The notes below the pieces were generated by a model. The model saw only the letters and a program-made list of their open reading frames with translations. It was not told the DNA's origin and ran no database searches. Shown here piece after piece: positions 1-8,397 of a DNA stretch of 48,956 bases (its first letter is position 1; each line of letters starts with the position of its first letter). Where the stretch lies: assembly GCF_001282115.1 (NCBI RefSeq), contig NZ_LJBR01000082.1, positions 1-48,956 of the forward strand, written 5' to 3'. The translations under genes and the position numbers were made by a program. Origin of the DNA: Streptomyces sp. NRRL B-24085 (lineage in GTDB: Bacteria; Actinomycetota; Actinomycetes; Streptomycetales; Streptomycetaceae).

Positions 1-17
1 CGGGAGGGGGGGGGCGC

Positions 18-872
18 ATGGTCGAGCGGAGGCCGGAGACGCCTGCGGAGGCGGACGGTACGGCGGGGCTGTTCGTCGCGCTGGGCAAGATGGTGAAGCT
101 GCTGCGCGAGCGGAAGGGGCTCACCCAGAAGGAGTTCGGGGAAATGGTGGGGTACGGCCCCGACGCGATCTCCTCGATGGAACGGGGAGTGCGGACGCTG
201 CGGCCCGAGGTGCTCACCAAGGCCGACGAACTGCTCGACGCGGGGGGCCTGTTGAAGGAGGTCGTCCCGGAGGTCGAGGAGGCGATGGCGAAGACACGGA
301 CTCGACACCCGGAGTGGTACCGCAGTTACGCGGGGCTGGAGGCGGAGGCGGTCGAGCTGCACTTCTACGCCAACCACGGGGTGCCGGGCCTGTTGCAGAC
401 CGAAGACTACGCGCGAGCCGTGTTCGCCAAACGGCGGCCGTTCCTGGACGAGGAGACGATCGAGAAGCGGGTCGCGGACCGCCTCTCCCGACAGCAGGTC
501 TTCGGACGTTGGCCCGTGCCGATCGTGAGCTACGTCCTTGAGGAGATCGTGCTGGACCGACCGATCGGCGGACGCCGGGTGCACGCGGATCAGCTTCGAC
601 GCCTGCTCCAGGTCGGGCAGATGCAGAACGTCGAGATCCAGGTGATGCCGTCCACGCTGGAGGAACACCCCAACATGGACGGGGCGTTCAACCTGCTGAC
701 GCCGAAGGGGCACAACCAGGTGGCGTACACGGAGGTCCAGGGATACCCCCGCTTGATCACCGAGTCGGAAGAGGTCCGGAAGATCACCGACCGCTATGGG
801 ATCATGCGAGCGATGGCACTCTCGCCCTCGGAGTCCCGGAAGTTGATCGAGCGGAAGCTGGAGGAGCTATGA
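18..872 (+). CDS. XRE-family regulator with C-terminal DUF5753
   Basis: 284-residue DNA-binding regulator. Residues about 22-80 form a helix-turn-helix of the XRE type (LRERKGLTQKEFGEMVG, then an ISSMERG turn). Residues about 95-275 match the DUF5753 pattern, including YANHGVPGLLQTEDYARAV and a QVMPSTLEEHPNMDGAF stretch. This architecture is very common in Streptomyces, always beside DUF397 genes, as in the whiJ family of developmental regulators. The ATG has a G-rich ribosome site (GGGAGG) about 10 bases upstream. The gene overlaps the next one by four bases (ATGA), so the two are probably translated together. The target genes cannot be read from the sequence. Confidence 0.9.
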   Translation: MVERRPETPAEADGTAGLFVALGKMVKLLRERKGLTQKEFGEMVGYGPDAISSMERGVRTLRPEVLTKADELLDAGGLLKEVVPEVEEAMAKTRTRHPEWYRSYAGLEAEAVELHFYANHGVPGLLQTEDYARAVFAKRRPFLDEETIEKRVADRLSRQQVFGRWPVPIVSYVLEEIVLDRPIGGRRVHADQLRRLLQVGQMQNVEIQVMPSTLEEHPNMDGAFNLLTPKGHNQVAYTEVQGYPRLITESEEVRKITDRYGIMRAMALSPSESRKLIERKLEEL

Positions 873-1060
873 ACGTCGAGCAGCTCACTTGGTTCAAGTC
901 CAGCTACAGCGGCGGCGAGGGAGGCGAATGCCTGGAGGTCGCCGTAACCCCCGGCACCGTCCACCTCCGTGACTCCAAGCACCCCACCGGCCCCCACCTC
1001 GCCCTCTCCCCCGGCGCCTGGTCGGCCTTCCTCGCCGCGCACGGTGCTCAGCGCTCGTAG
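869..1060 (+). CDS. DUF397 small protein
   Basis: 63-residue protein starting in the four-base overlap with the XRE gene. It shows the DUF397 signature: W-F-K-S-S-Y-S near residue 8, then GGECLEVA and V-H-L-R-D-S-K near residue 30, ending in a W-S-A-F-L-A segment. DUF397 proteins are small partners of XRE/DUF5753 regulators in actinobacteria. Some pairs behave like toxin-antitoxin or antagonist pairs, but that is family knowledge and not shown here. The 3' end overlaps the convergent acyl-CoA ligase gene by 13 bases. Confidence 0.88.
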   Translation: MNVEQLTWFKSSYSGGEGGECLEVAVTPGTVHLRDSKHPTGPHLALSPGAWSAFLAAHGAQRS

Positions 1061-2964
1061 AGCCTCTCGATCTCGTCCGCGAAGTCCCGCATGACCGCCT
1101 CCCGGCGCAGCTTCATCGACGGGGTCAGATGGCCGGCCGCCTCGGTGAGGTCGGTCGGCAGGACGGCGAAGCGGCGGATGGACTCCGGGCGGGAGACCAT
1201 CTTGTTCGCCTCGTCCACCGCGCGTTGCAGGACCTGCCGCAACTCCTCGTCGTTGACCAGGAGTTCGGCGGGGACGGGGTGCTTGCCGTTCATCTGGCGC
1301 CAGTGGTGGACGCCGTCCATGTCGAGGCTGATCAGGGCCGAGATGTAGGGGCGGCGGTCACCGAGGACCATGCACTGCGAGATCAGGGGGTGGGAGCGCA
1401 GCCAGTTCTCCAGCGGGGCCGGGGCGACGTTCTTGCCGCCGGCCGTGATCAGGATCTCCTTCTTGCGGCCGGTGATCGTCAGATAGCCCTCGTCGTCCAG
1501 CTGTCCGATGTCACCGGTCGGGAACCAGCCGTCGGCGGAGGCGGGGGCCACCCCCTCGCCGTAGGGGTCCCAGTAGCCGCGGAACACCTGGCCGCCGCTC
1601 AGCAGGATCTCGCCGTCGGCCGCGATGCGGATCCGGGTGCCCGGGAGGGGCCAGCCGACCGTGCCCAGCCGGGGCTTCAGGGGCGGGGTGCAGGTGGCGG
1701 CCCCGGTCGACTCGGTCAGGCCGTAGCCCTCGTAGATCTCCATGCCCGCGCCCGCGTAGAAGGCCGCGAGACGGCGGCCGAGCGGGGAGCCGCCGGAGAT
1801 GATGTGCCGGATCCGGCCGCCCATGGCGTTGCGGATACGGCGGTACACCAGCGGGTCGTAGAAGGTGCGGGCCGCCTTCAGGGCCGCGCCCGGACCGGAG
1901 CCGGTGCCCGCGTTGCGGGCCTCCATCGCCTCGCCGTAGCGCACGGCGACGTTGGTCGCGCGGTCGAAGACGGTGACCCGGCCGCCGCTCTCCGCCTTGG
2001 CGCGGGCGTTGTTGAAGACCTTCTCCAGCATGTACGGGATCACGAGGAGGAAGGTCGGCTTGAAGCTCGCCAGGTCGGCCAGCAGGTCCTCGGCCTGGAG
2101 GCTCGGCGCGTGCCCGAGGCGGACCCGGGCGCGGACGCAGGCGATGGCGACCATGCGGCCGAAGACGTGCGAGATGGGCAGGAAGAGCAGGGTCGCGAGG
2201 TCCGCCTCCTCCGACTTCGACTTGAAGACGGGGTAGAGGAGTTCGACCGCGTTGTCGATCTCGGCGAGGAAGTTGCCGTGGCTGAGCACACAGCCCTTGG
2301 GGCGGCCGGTGGTGCCGGAGGTGTAGACGACGGTGGCGACCGTGTCCGGGCCCAGCATGCCCCGCCGTACGCCGATCTCCTGTTCCGGGACGGGCCGGCC
2401 GAGCTCGGCCAGGCGGTCCACGTGGCCCTTCTCCATGACCCACATGTGGCGCAGGTCGGGGAGGCGGCTGAGCTCCGGGCCGAGGGCGGCGGCCTGGGCG
2501 GCCGTCTCCGTGACCAGGGCGACCGCGCCGGAGTCCTGCAGGATGAACCGGGTCTGGAAGACGGAGGACGTGGGATAGACGGGGACCGTCACCAGGCCCG
2601 CGGCCCAGGCGGCGAAGTCCAGGAGCGTCCACTCGTACGTCGTACGCGCCATGATCGCGACCCGGTCGCCCGGCATCAGGCCCTCGGAGATCAGGCCCTT
2701 CGCCACCGCCAGTACCTGCTGGGCGAACTCGGCCGCCGTGAGGTCGACCCAGCGGCCGTCCTCGGTGCGGCGGCTCATCACCCGCTGCTGCGGCGCCGCC
2801 TCCGCGTTGTCGAACGGCAGGTCCGCGAGTGAGCCGTGGGTCACCGGCGGCACCAGCGGCGGCACCGACACCTCGCGGACCTCACCGTCCAGCCGCACGA
2901 TCTCTGGTTCCACGAGTACGGGCGCGCCGTCGTAGTCGTGGCCGGACACGTACGAGAGGGACAT
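1048..2964 (-). CDS. long-chain acyl-CoA synthetase (AMP-forming ligase)
   Basis: 638-residue ANL-superfamily enzyme that activates fatty acids to acyl-CoA through an acyl-adenylate. The P-loop motif VVYTSGTTGRPKG lies near residue 215, YEGYGLTEST near 415, and the hinge and C-terminal motifs TGDIGQLDDEGYLTITGRKK and GGKNVAP follow. It resembles the FadD15/long-chain group. The open frame continues upstream to 3039, but ATG at 2964 is chosen because AGGAG sits six bases before it and the upstream residues look non-native. It lies downstream of the thiolase on the same strand, with a 220-base gap that probably holds its own promoter. Confidence 0.93.
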   Translation of the reverse strand: MSLSYVSGHDYDGAPVLVEPEIVRLDGEVREVSVPPLVPPVTHGSLADLPFDNAEAAPQQRVMSRRTEDGRWVDLTAAEFAQQVLAVAKGLISEGLMPGDRVAIMARTTYEWTLLDFAAWAAGLVTVPVYPTSSVFQTRFILQDSGAVALVTETAAQAAALGPELSRLPDLRHMWVMEKGHVDRLAELGRPVPEQEIGVRRGMLGPDTVATVVYTSGTTGRPKGCVLSHGNFLAEIDNAVELLYPVFKSKSEEADLATLLFLPISHVFGRMVAIACVRARVRLGHAPSLQAEDLLADLASFKPTFLLVIPYMLEKVFNNARAKAESGGRVTVFDRATNVAVRYGEAMEARNAGTGSGPGAALKAARTFYDPLVYRRIRNAMGGRIRHIISGGSPLGRRLAAFYAGAGMEIYEGYGLTESTGAATCTPPLKPRLGTVGWPLPGTRIRIAADGEILLSGGQVFRGYWDPYGEGVAPASADGWFPTGDIGQLDDEGYLTITGRKKEILITAGGKNVAPAPLENWLRSHPLISQCMVLGDRRPYISALISLDMDGVHHWRQMNGKHPVPAELLVNDEELRQVLQRAVDEANKMVSRPESIRRFAVLPTDLTEAAGHLTPSMKLRREAVMRDFADEIERLYER

Positions 2965-3184
2965 GGTCAGCTCCTGGGACGTGCAGCTCGGTACCGCTCC
3001 GCTGCATGAGGTACGCAGGGGACGTACCGGGGCGTTCACCCGCGAGTGCGCCGGGAAGGGTTACCAGGGGTAGGAGGGTGATCCTAAGTGGCTCAAGTGG
3101 CGACTCTGTGCGGGTTCGTTGATGGTCCGGAGCCAGGACTGTGCAATCTCGACCGCAAAGTGAGAATTTGTCAGCTATCGGTTG
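2965..3184. other. intergenic region between thiolase and acyl-CoA ligase genes
   Basis: 220 bases without a gene. It is noticeably more AT-rich around 3150-3180 than the flanking genes, which fits a promoter for the ligase. I could not place a convincing -35/-10 pair or a terminator. Confidence 0.4.
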
Positions 3185-4471
3185 CTACGGCCGCTCCAGG
3201 ATCGCCGTCACCCCCTGACCGCCCGCCGCGCATACCGAGATCAGCCCGCGGCCCGGGCCCTCCCGCTCGGCCAGCAGCTTGGCGAGCGTGGCCACGATCC
3301 GCGCCCCGGTCGCCGCGAAGGGGTGCCCGGTGGCGAGGGAGGACCCGGTGACGTTGAGCCGGGCCCGGTCGACCGGGGCCAGACCCCGCTTCTCCCAGGC
3401 GGCGAGGGTCGCGAGGACCTGGGAGGCGAAGGCCTCGTGGATCTCGACCAGGTCGAAGTCCTCCATGCCGAGCCCGGTCCGCTCCAGCATCCGGGGGACG
3501 GCGTGGGCGGGAGCCATGAGCAGCCCGTCCTCGCCCTGGGCCACATCCCCCCGCACGAAGTCGACGGCCGCCGTCTCGTACGCCGTGAGGTACGCCAGCA
3601 CCTCCAGGCCGCGCGCCTTAGCCCACTCCTCCGACGCCAGCAGGACCACCGCCGCGCCGTCCGTCAGCGGGGTGGAGTTCCCGGCCGTCATGGTCGGTTC
3701 GGGGTCCTTGAGGCCGAACACCGGCTTGAGCGCGGCGAGTTTCGCGGCCGTCGAGTCGGGGCGGAGGTTCTGGTCGCGGGCCAGGCCGCGGAAGGGGACC
3801 ACCAGGTCCTCGAAGAAGCCGCGTTCGTAGGCGGCCGCGAGCCGCTGGTGGCTGGTCGCCGCCAACTCGTCCTGGTCCTCGCGGCTCACGCCCCACGCCC
3901 GGGCGGTGACGGCGGCGTGCTCCCCCATCGACAGACCGGTGCGGGGCTCGGCGTTGCGCGGGATGTCGGGCACGAGGTGGGCGGGGCGGATGCGGGCGAG
4001 TGCCCTGAGGCGGGCGCCGGCCGACTTCGCGCGCCGGGCCTCCAGCAGGATGCGGCGCAGGTCGTCGTTGACGCCGAGGGGCGCGTCGCTCGCGGTGTCC
4101 GCGCCGCCCGCGATCGCGGACTCGGTCTGGCCGAGGGCGATCTTGTTGGCGGCGGCGATGACGGCCTGGAGTCCGGTCCCGCACGCCTGCTGGACGTCGT
4201 ACGCCGGGGTGCGCGGGTCCAGCTTCGAGCCGAGGACCGTCTCGCGGGCGAGATTGAAGTCACGGGCGTGCTTGAGGACGGCACCGGCAACGAACTCCCC
4301 CACCGCGCCCGGCCCCTGGAGCCCCTGCCGCTCGACGAGGGCGTCGAGGGCGGCGGTGAGCATCTCCTGGTTCGAGGCGGTGGCGTAGGGGCCGTCCGAG
4401 CGGGCGAAGGGCACACGGGTCCCCGCGACGATCGCCACACGCCGGGCCACCGGCGGCTCCAGGGGGCTCAT
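3185..4471 (-). CDS. acetyl-CoA C-acyltransferase (thiolase, FadA2/FadI type)
   Basis: 428-residue thiolase for the last step of fatty acid beta-oxidation, or the reverse condensation. The acyl-accepting cysteine is C97 in QQACGTG. The active-site histidine is in EIHEAFA, the second histidine in GHPFAATG and the second cysteine in SVCAAGGQG, so the full catalytic set is present. ATG at 4471 is preferred (AGGAG nine bases upstream) over GTG at 4477, which would be too close to the same site. It is divergent from the fabG-like gene across an 88-base region with two palindromes. Thiolase divergent from FabG4-like and HtdX-like genes recalls M. tuberculosis Rv0243 / Rv0242c-Rv0241c. Confidence 0.92.
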   Translation of the reverse strand: MSPLEPPVARRVAIVAGTRVPFARSDGPYATASNQEMLTAALDALVERQGLQGPGAVGEFVAGAVLKHARDFNLARETVLGSKLDPRTPAYDVQQACGTGLQAVIAAANKIALGQTESAIAGGADTASDAPLGVNDDLRRILLEARRAKSAGARLRALARIRPAHLVPDIPRNAEPRTGLSMGEHAAVTARAWGVSREDQDELAATSHQRLAAAYERGFFEDLVVPFRGLARDQNLRPDSTAAKLAALKPVFGLKDPEPTMTAGNSTPLTDGAAVVLLASEEWAKARGLEVLAYLTAYETAAVDFVRGDVAQGEDGLLMAPAHAVPRMLERTGLGMEDFDLVEIHEAFASQVLATLAAWEKRGLAPVDRARLNVTGSSLATGHPFAATGARIVATLAKLLAEREGPGRGLISVCAAGGQGVTAILERP

Positions 4472-4501
4472 CTCCACCAGCTCCTCACCACGAGAATGGA
4501 C

Positions 4502-4531
4502 TTACCTACGGTAACCTTACTCCAGAGTAAG
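4502..4531. promoter_or_regulatory. twin palindromes in the thiolase/fabG divergent promoter, likely TetR operator
   Basis: Two adjacent perfect inverted repeats. TTACC-TAC-GGTAA lies at 4502-4514. CTTACTC-CA-GAGTAAG lies at 4516-4531. They share the half-site TTAC, and their centres are about 15.5 bp apart. They lie midway between the divergent starts at 4471 and 4560, so one repressor could control both. The TTAC...GTAA form is typical of TetR-family operators, and a TetR gene sits at 6750-7424. The 8-mer core CCTACGGT recurs at 7433-7440, just upstream of that gene. Confidence 0.6.
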
Positions 4532-4559
4532 GAATCTGCGACCGACCCGGGAGATGGAC

Positions 4560-5840
4560 ATGGCCGACCGCTATCTGAGCTTCACCGGTACCGCGCCGGG
4601 CCGGTTCCTCACCCGCCGCCTCGGACTCCCGCAACCGGCGGTGCTGCGCCGCTGGTCACCCGAGTCCCCGGAGTTCGAGGGCGGGGTGCTCCAGCTGACG
4701 GCGGGCAAGTCGGTGCTGTCCGGGCTGGACTTCCCGGCCGCGTCGGACACGCCCGCCGCGGTCCTCCTCGACGCCACCGGAGTGCGGGACGTCGAGGGGC
4801 TCGCCGAGGTGCACGCGGCCCTGCACCCGGTCGTGCGCTCGGTCGCCGCGAGCGGACGGGTCGTCGTCCTCGGCGCACCGCTCGACCCCGCCGACCACCA
4901 CCAGGCCGCCGCCCAGCAGGCGTTGGAGGGGTTCACACGCTCCCTCGGCAAGGAGATCGGGCGGGGCCGGACGGTCAACCTCGTCCGGCTGACCGACGCC
5001 TCCGCCGCCGAGTCGACCCTGCGGTTCCTGCTCTCCCCCAGGTCGGCGTACGTCAGCGGCCAGGTGATCGAGGTCGGGCAGCCGCAGGAGGCCGACTTCG
5101 ACCGGGACCTCCCGCTCGCCGGGCGCACGGCCCTGGTGACCGGCGGGGCGCGGGGCATCGGCGCGGCGGTCGCCGAGACCCTGGCGAGGGACGGGGCGCG
5201 GGTCGTCGTACTCGACGTGCCGGGGGCGGCGGCGGACGCCGAGCAACTGGCCGGGCGGCTCGGTGGCAGCGCCCTCGCGCTGGACATCACGGCTCCCGAC
5301 GCGGGCGCGCGGATCGCCGAGGCGCTGCCCGACGGCCTGGACGTGCTCGTCCACAACGCGGGCATCACCCGGGACCGGCGGCTGGTCAACATGCCCGCGG
5401 AACGCTGGAGTTCGGTGCTCGACGTGAACCTGGCGAGTGTGCTGCGCACGACGGACGCGCTGCTGGAGGCGGGCACGCTGCGGCGCGGCGGGCGGATCGT
5501 CGCCACCGCGTCCATCGCGGGGCTCGCCGGCAACGCCGGACAGACCAACTACGGCGCGAGCAAGGCCGGAGTCGTCGGACTGGTGCGCTCCCTGGCACCC
5601 CGGGCGCTGGCCGGGCACGGAGTGACGGTGAACGCCGTCGCCCCGGGATTCATCGAGACGAAGATGACGGCGGCGGTCCCGCTGTTCATCCGGGAGGCGG
5701 GGCGGCGCATGAACTCCCTCGGACAGGGCGGACTGCCCGTCGACGTGGCCGAGACGACGGCCTGGCTGGCCCACCCCGCCTCCGGCGCGGTGAACGGCCA
5801 GGTCGTACGGGTGTGCGGCCAGAGCCTGTTGGGGGCGTAG
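4560..5840 (+). CDS. 3-oxoacyl-ACP/CoA reductase, high-molecular-weight FabG4 type
   Basis: 426-residue short-chain dehydrogenase, longer than the usual 250 residues because of an N-terminal degenerate Rossmann half (residues 1-185), as in mycobacterial FabG4. The active half begins with TGGARGIG (194-201), followed by HNAG. The catalytic serine is about S318, with Y331 and K335 in NYGASK. It probably reduces 3-oxoacyl-CoA or runs the reverse step. The start is ATG 4560, where GGGAG is six bases upstream; ATG 4554 directly abuts that site. The stop overlaps the GTG of the MaoC gene by one base. Confidence 0.92.
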   Translation: MADRYLSFTGTAPGRFLTRRLGLPQPAVLRRWSPESPEFEGGVLQLTAGKSVLSGLDFPAASDTPAAVLLDATGVRDVEGLAEVHAALHPVVRSVAASGRVVVLGAPLDPADHHQAAAQQALEGFTRSLGKEIGRGRTVNLVRLTDASAAESTLRFLLSPRSAYVSGQVIEVGQPQEADFDRDLPLAGRTALVTGGARGIGAAVAETLARDGARVVVLDVPGAAADAEQLAGRLGGSALALDITAPDAGARIAEALPDGLDVLVHNAGITRDRRLVNMPAERWSSVLDVNLASVLRTTDALLEAGTLRRGGRIVATASIAGLAGNAGQTNYGASKAGVVGLVRSLAPRALAGHGVTVNAVAPGFIETKMTAAVPLFIREAGRRMNSLGQGGLPVDVAETTAWLAHPASGAVNGQVVRVCGQSLLGA

Positions 5841-6757
5841 TGGGATCCCACGACACACGGGCCGAGCGGTCGTACGGCCGCCCGCGGACCGTCCTGCGCC
5901 GCTCCCCCGCCCTCCTCCCGCTCCTCGCGCGGGGCGCCCTGCGCTCCCCCTTCAAGCGGCCCTCGGCCACCGCGGACTTCCCCCGCACCCGCCTCGTGCT
6001 GCCCGGGCTGCGCGTGGACCTCGCGCGACTGGCCGCCTACGAGCGGGTGTGCGGGTTCGCGACCGGGGAGGACGCGCTGCCGGTGACGTATCCGCACGTG
6101 CTGGGCTTCCCGCTGGCCATGAGCCTGATGAGCGGACGGGACTTCCCGCTGCCGCTGCTCGGACTGGTGCACACCTCCGTCGAGATCACCCGCCACCGGG
6201 AGCTGACCGCGTCCGGGGAGTACGAACTCACCGTGTACGTCGACGGGTTGGCGCCGCACCGACGCGGCACCGAGGCCTCGGTCGTCACCGAGCTGCGGGT
6301 GGGCGAGGACGTCGTGTGGGAGTCGGTGAGCACCTATCTGGCACGGCACCGCACGACGGAGACCGGTGCGCAGCGGGACCGGGGCCCGGACCAGGAGAAG
6401 CACGGGCCGCTGCCCGCGGTCGCCGAATGGCGGCTGGCCGGGGACATCGGACGGCGTTACGCCGCCGCGTCCGGCGATCGCAACCCGATCCACCTGTACC
6501 CGCTCACGGCCCGCCTCTTCGGCTTCAAGAGGGCGATCGCGCACGGCATGTGGACGGCGGCCCGCTGTCTGGCCGCGCACGGCACGCCCCCGGCGGTACG
6601 GGTGCTGGCCGAGTTCAGGGCGCCGGTGCTGCTGCCGGGGACGGTGACCTACGCGGCGGACGGGGAGCGCTTCGAACTGTGCGACGGGGAGCGCGTGCAC
6701 GTGACCGGCGGTGTGTACCCGCCGGGCGGCCCCGCCCCGGCGGGCGCCGCTAGCTGA
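5840..6757 (+). CDS. MaoC-family enoyl-CoA/ACP hydratase
   Basis: 305-residue hot-dog-fold hydratase. The hydratase-2 motif is YAAASGDRNPIH at about 207-218, with catalytic Asp and His in GDRNPIH, followed by FGFKRAIAHGMW. The N-terminal half is a second, degenerate hot-dog domain, as in HtdX-like proteins. GTG at 5840 is in frame and overlaps the previous stop (TAGTG), so the reductase and dehydratase are translationally coupled. Together with the divergent thiolase they form a set for chain oxidation or elongation. The 3' end overlaps the convergent TetR gene by eight bases. Confidence 0.9.
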   Translation: MGSHDTRAERSYGRPRTVLRRSPALLPLLARGALRSPFKRPSATADFPRTRLVLPGLRVDLARLAAYERVCGFATGEDALPVTYPHVLGFPLAMSLMSGRDFPLPLLGLVHTSVEITRHRELTASGEYELTVYVDGLAPHRRGTEASVVTELRVGEDVVWESVSTYLARHRTTETGAQRDRGPDQEKHGPLPAVAEWRLAGDIGRRYAAASGDRNPIHLYPLTARLFGFKRAIAHGMWTAARCLAAHGTPPAVRVLAEFRAPVLLPGTVTYAADGERFELCDGERVHVTGGVYPPGGPAPAGAAS

Positions 6758-7424
6758 CCTGGACGGGGGCGCTCCCGGACGGCGTGTCCTGGAGCGTCCA
6801 CGGCCGGCCCTCCATGAGGTTGCCGAGTCCGGCCCACGCGAAGTTCATCAGGGTCGCCGCGGACTGCCTCGCCGTCACGCCCGGGGTCGCGTTCGCCCAG
6901 GCGGCGAGGGACTCGGCGGCGCCCACGAGCGCCTCGGCGAGCCCGGCGACCTCGCGCTCGGGCAGGTCCGGGTCGCGGTGGGCCGCACGGGCCGCGACCA
7001 CGATCAGATGGGTCACGAACGCCACGATCTCCTCGCGCATCGCGGTGACCTCGGCGGCGAACGCCTCACCGTGGATACGGGCCTGGAGGTGCAGCACGGA
7101 CCAGCCGTGCGGGTTCTGGGAGGTGTGCGTGAAGAACGCCAGCAGACCGTCCCAGAGCTGACGGTCGGCCGCGGGGCCGGTGCCCACGCCCGTCCGCACG
7201 GCCTCGGTGAGCGCGGCCGCCTCCCGGCGGATGCACGCGGTGAAGAGGTCTTCCTTGGAGTTCAGGTACAGGTAGACCAACGGCTTGGACACACCGGCGA
7301 GTTCGGCGATCTCGTCCATCGAGGCGGCCATGTACCCGCGCCGCCCGAAGATCTCCACGGCGGCGTCCAGCATCTGCTGCTCCCGCACGGCACGCGGCAT
7401 GCGCTTGCTCTTCACGACACCCAT
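6750..7424 (-). CDS. TetR-family transcriptional regulator
   Basis: 224-residue regulator. The helix-turn-helix (AAVEIFGRRGYMAASMDEIAE and GVSKPLVYLYLNSKEDLF) spans about residues 20-60, followed by an all-helical ligand domain. ATG at 7424 is used; the frame also opens at TTG 7430, and M9 (position 7400) is another option. It is convergent with the MaoC gene and likely controls the neighbouring fatty-acid genes through the palindromes at 4502-4531. The 8-mer CCTACGGT found in that operator also lies 9-16 bases upstream of this start, which would fit autoregulation. The ligand is probably an acyl-CoA, by inference only. Confidence 0.88.
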   Translation of the reverse strand: MGVVKSKRMPRAVREQQMLDAAVEIFGRRGYMAASMDEIAELAGVSKPLVYLYLNSKEDLFTACIRREAAALTEAVRTGVGTGPAADRQLWDGLLAFFTHTSQNPHGWSVLHLQARIHGEAFAAEVTAMREEIVAFVTHLIVVAARAAHRDPDLPEREVAGLAEALVGAAESLAAWANATPGVTARQSAATLMNFAWAGLGNLMEGRPWTLQDTPSGSAPVQVS

Positions 7425-7470
7425 GCCCAAAGCCTACGGTCACCCGGGCACGCCGGCGCGGGCGTTGGGC

Positions 7471-7782
7471 TCAGGAGGTCTGCGGGGCCTGGCCCTGGGA
7501 GGGGGCGGCCCCGTCGGCGGCCTCGTCCTCCTGGCTGCGGTTCGCCTCCAGGTTCGCCTTCATCCGGTCGACGCGCTGCACGACCTGGATGGAGGCGCGG
7601 TCGCGCTCCTTGCGCAGGACCACGAAGCTGATGGGGGCCGAGAGCAGCAGGGAGAGCAGGACGATCCACATGCCGTTGGAGTCGCCGAGGCCGCGCGGGG
7701 CGAGGCCGGAGTAGACGAGGCCCCAGACGACCACGAGGCAGCCCACGAAGATCCCGAGGCGCATCAGCGTGTAGCGGAGCAT
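7471..7782 (-). CDS. DUF4229 small membrane protein
   Basis: 103-residue protein with two hydrophobic helices (residues about 7-26 and 37-57) and a charged C-terminal tail rich in Asp, Glu and Gln (KERDRASIQVVQRVDRMK). Length and layout fit the DUF4229 family found near menaquinone genes in actinobacteria. Function is unknown. It is upstream of the TetR gene on the same strand with a 46-base gap. The ATG follows a weak GGAAGAG ribosome site. Confidence 0.82.
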   Translation of the reverse strand: MLRYTLMRLGIFVGCLVVVWGLVYSGLAPRGLGDSNGMWIVLLSLLLSAPISFVVLRKERDRASIQVVQRVDRMKANLEANRSQEDEAADGAAPSQGQAPQTS

Positions 7783-7856
7783 GTCAATCCACTCTTCCGG
7801 TTCCTAAAGGGACACCGTCCAGTGAAGCACGCCGGGCACCCGATCTTCGACGGGGG

Positions 7857-8381
7857 TCAGCCGAGCGGCAGCAGCATGATCACGTCGTCCCGGTCGTCCC
7901 CGGGGGCGACCCGTATGGCGTCGGGTATGCGGCCGACCTCCTTGTAGCCGCACGAGCCGTAGAAACGCTCCAGGCCGAGGCCGCCGCGGCAGGTGAGCCG
8001 TATCGCCTCGATGCCGTCGAGCCCGCGGGCCGCGTCGGCGGCGGCGGCGAGCAGGTCGCGGCCGTAGCCGCGGCCCTGGTGGCGGGGGTGGACCATCACC
8101 GTGTAGAGCCACAGCCAGTGGGTCATCAGCCGGTGCGTGTTGAAGGTGAGGAACGCGGTGGCGGCCACCCGGCCCTCGGTGTCGTGTCCGACGAGCAGCC
8201 GGGTGCGGCCGTCGGCCATCGCCGCGAAGTGCTTCACCAGCTCGGGGCGTACGGTCTCCCGCTCCACGGGAGGGACGAAACCCACGGCGCCGCCCGCGTT
8301 GCTGACGTCCGTCCACAGGTCGAGGAGGCCGTCCCGCAGGGCGGGAGTGACGGCCGGGTCGAGAGTAAAGGTAAGGGACAC
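7857..8381 (-). CDS. GNAT-family N-acetyltransferase
   Basis: 174-residue acetyltransferase-fold protein. The acetyl-CoA binding motif A is visible as VMVHPRHQGRGYGRDLLAAA (about residues 95-115), preceded by a beta strand TAFLTFNTHR. GLERFYGSCGYKEVGR near the C-terminus is the usual GNAT end. The start is GTG at 8381. The substrate cannot be told from sequence. It ends 74 bases before the DUF4229 start and follows the udgX locus by 16 bases, so the three may be cotranscribed. Confidence 0.88.
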   Translation of the reverse strand: MSLTFTLDPAVTPALRDGLLDLWTDVSNAGGAVGFVPPVERETVRPELVKHFAAMADGRTRLLVGHDTEGRVAATAFLTFNTHRLMTHWLWLYTVMVHPRHQGRGYGRDLLAAAADAARGLDGIEAIRLTCRGGLGLERFYGSCGYKEVGRIPDAIRVAPGDDRDDVIMLLPLG

Positions 8382-8397
8382 AGCAGCATCGTAAGCC

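Noticed and set aside
2965..3039. Upstream ATG for the acyl-CoA ligase
   Set aside because: No ribosome site, and residues before MSLSYVSG do not resemble a native N-terminus.
3182..5839. Long plus-strand open frame running through the thiolase and fabG-like genes into the MaoC gene
   Set aside because: It is antisense or out of frame to two clear genes. Only the part from GTG 5840 encodes a recognisable protein.
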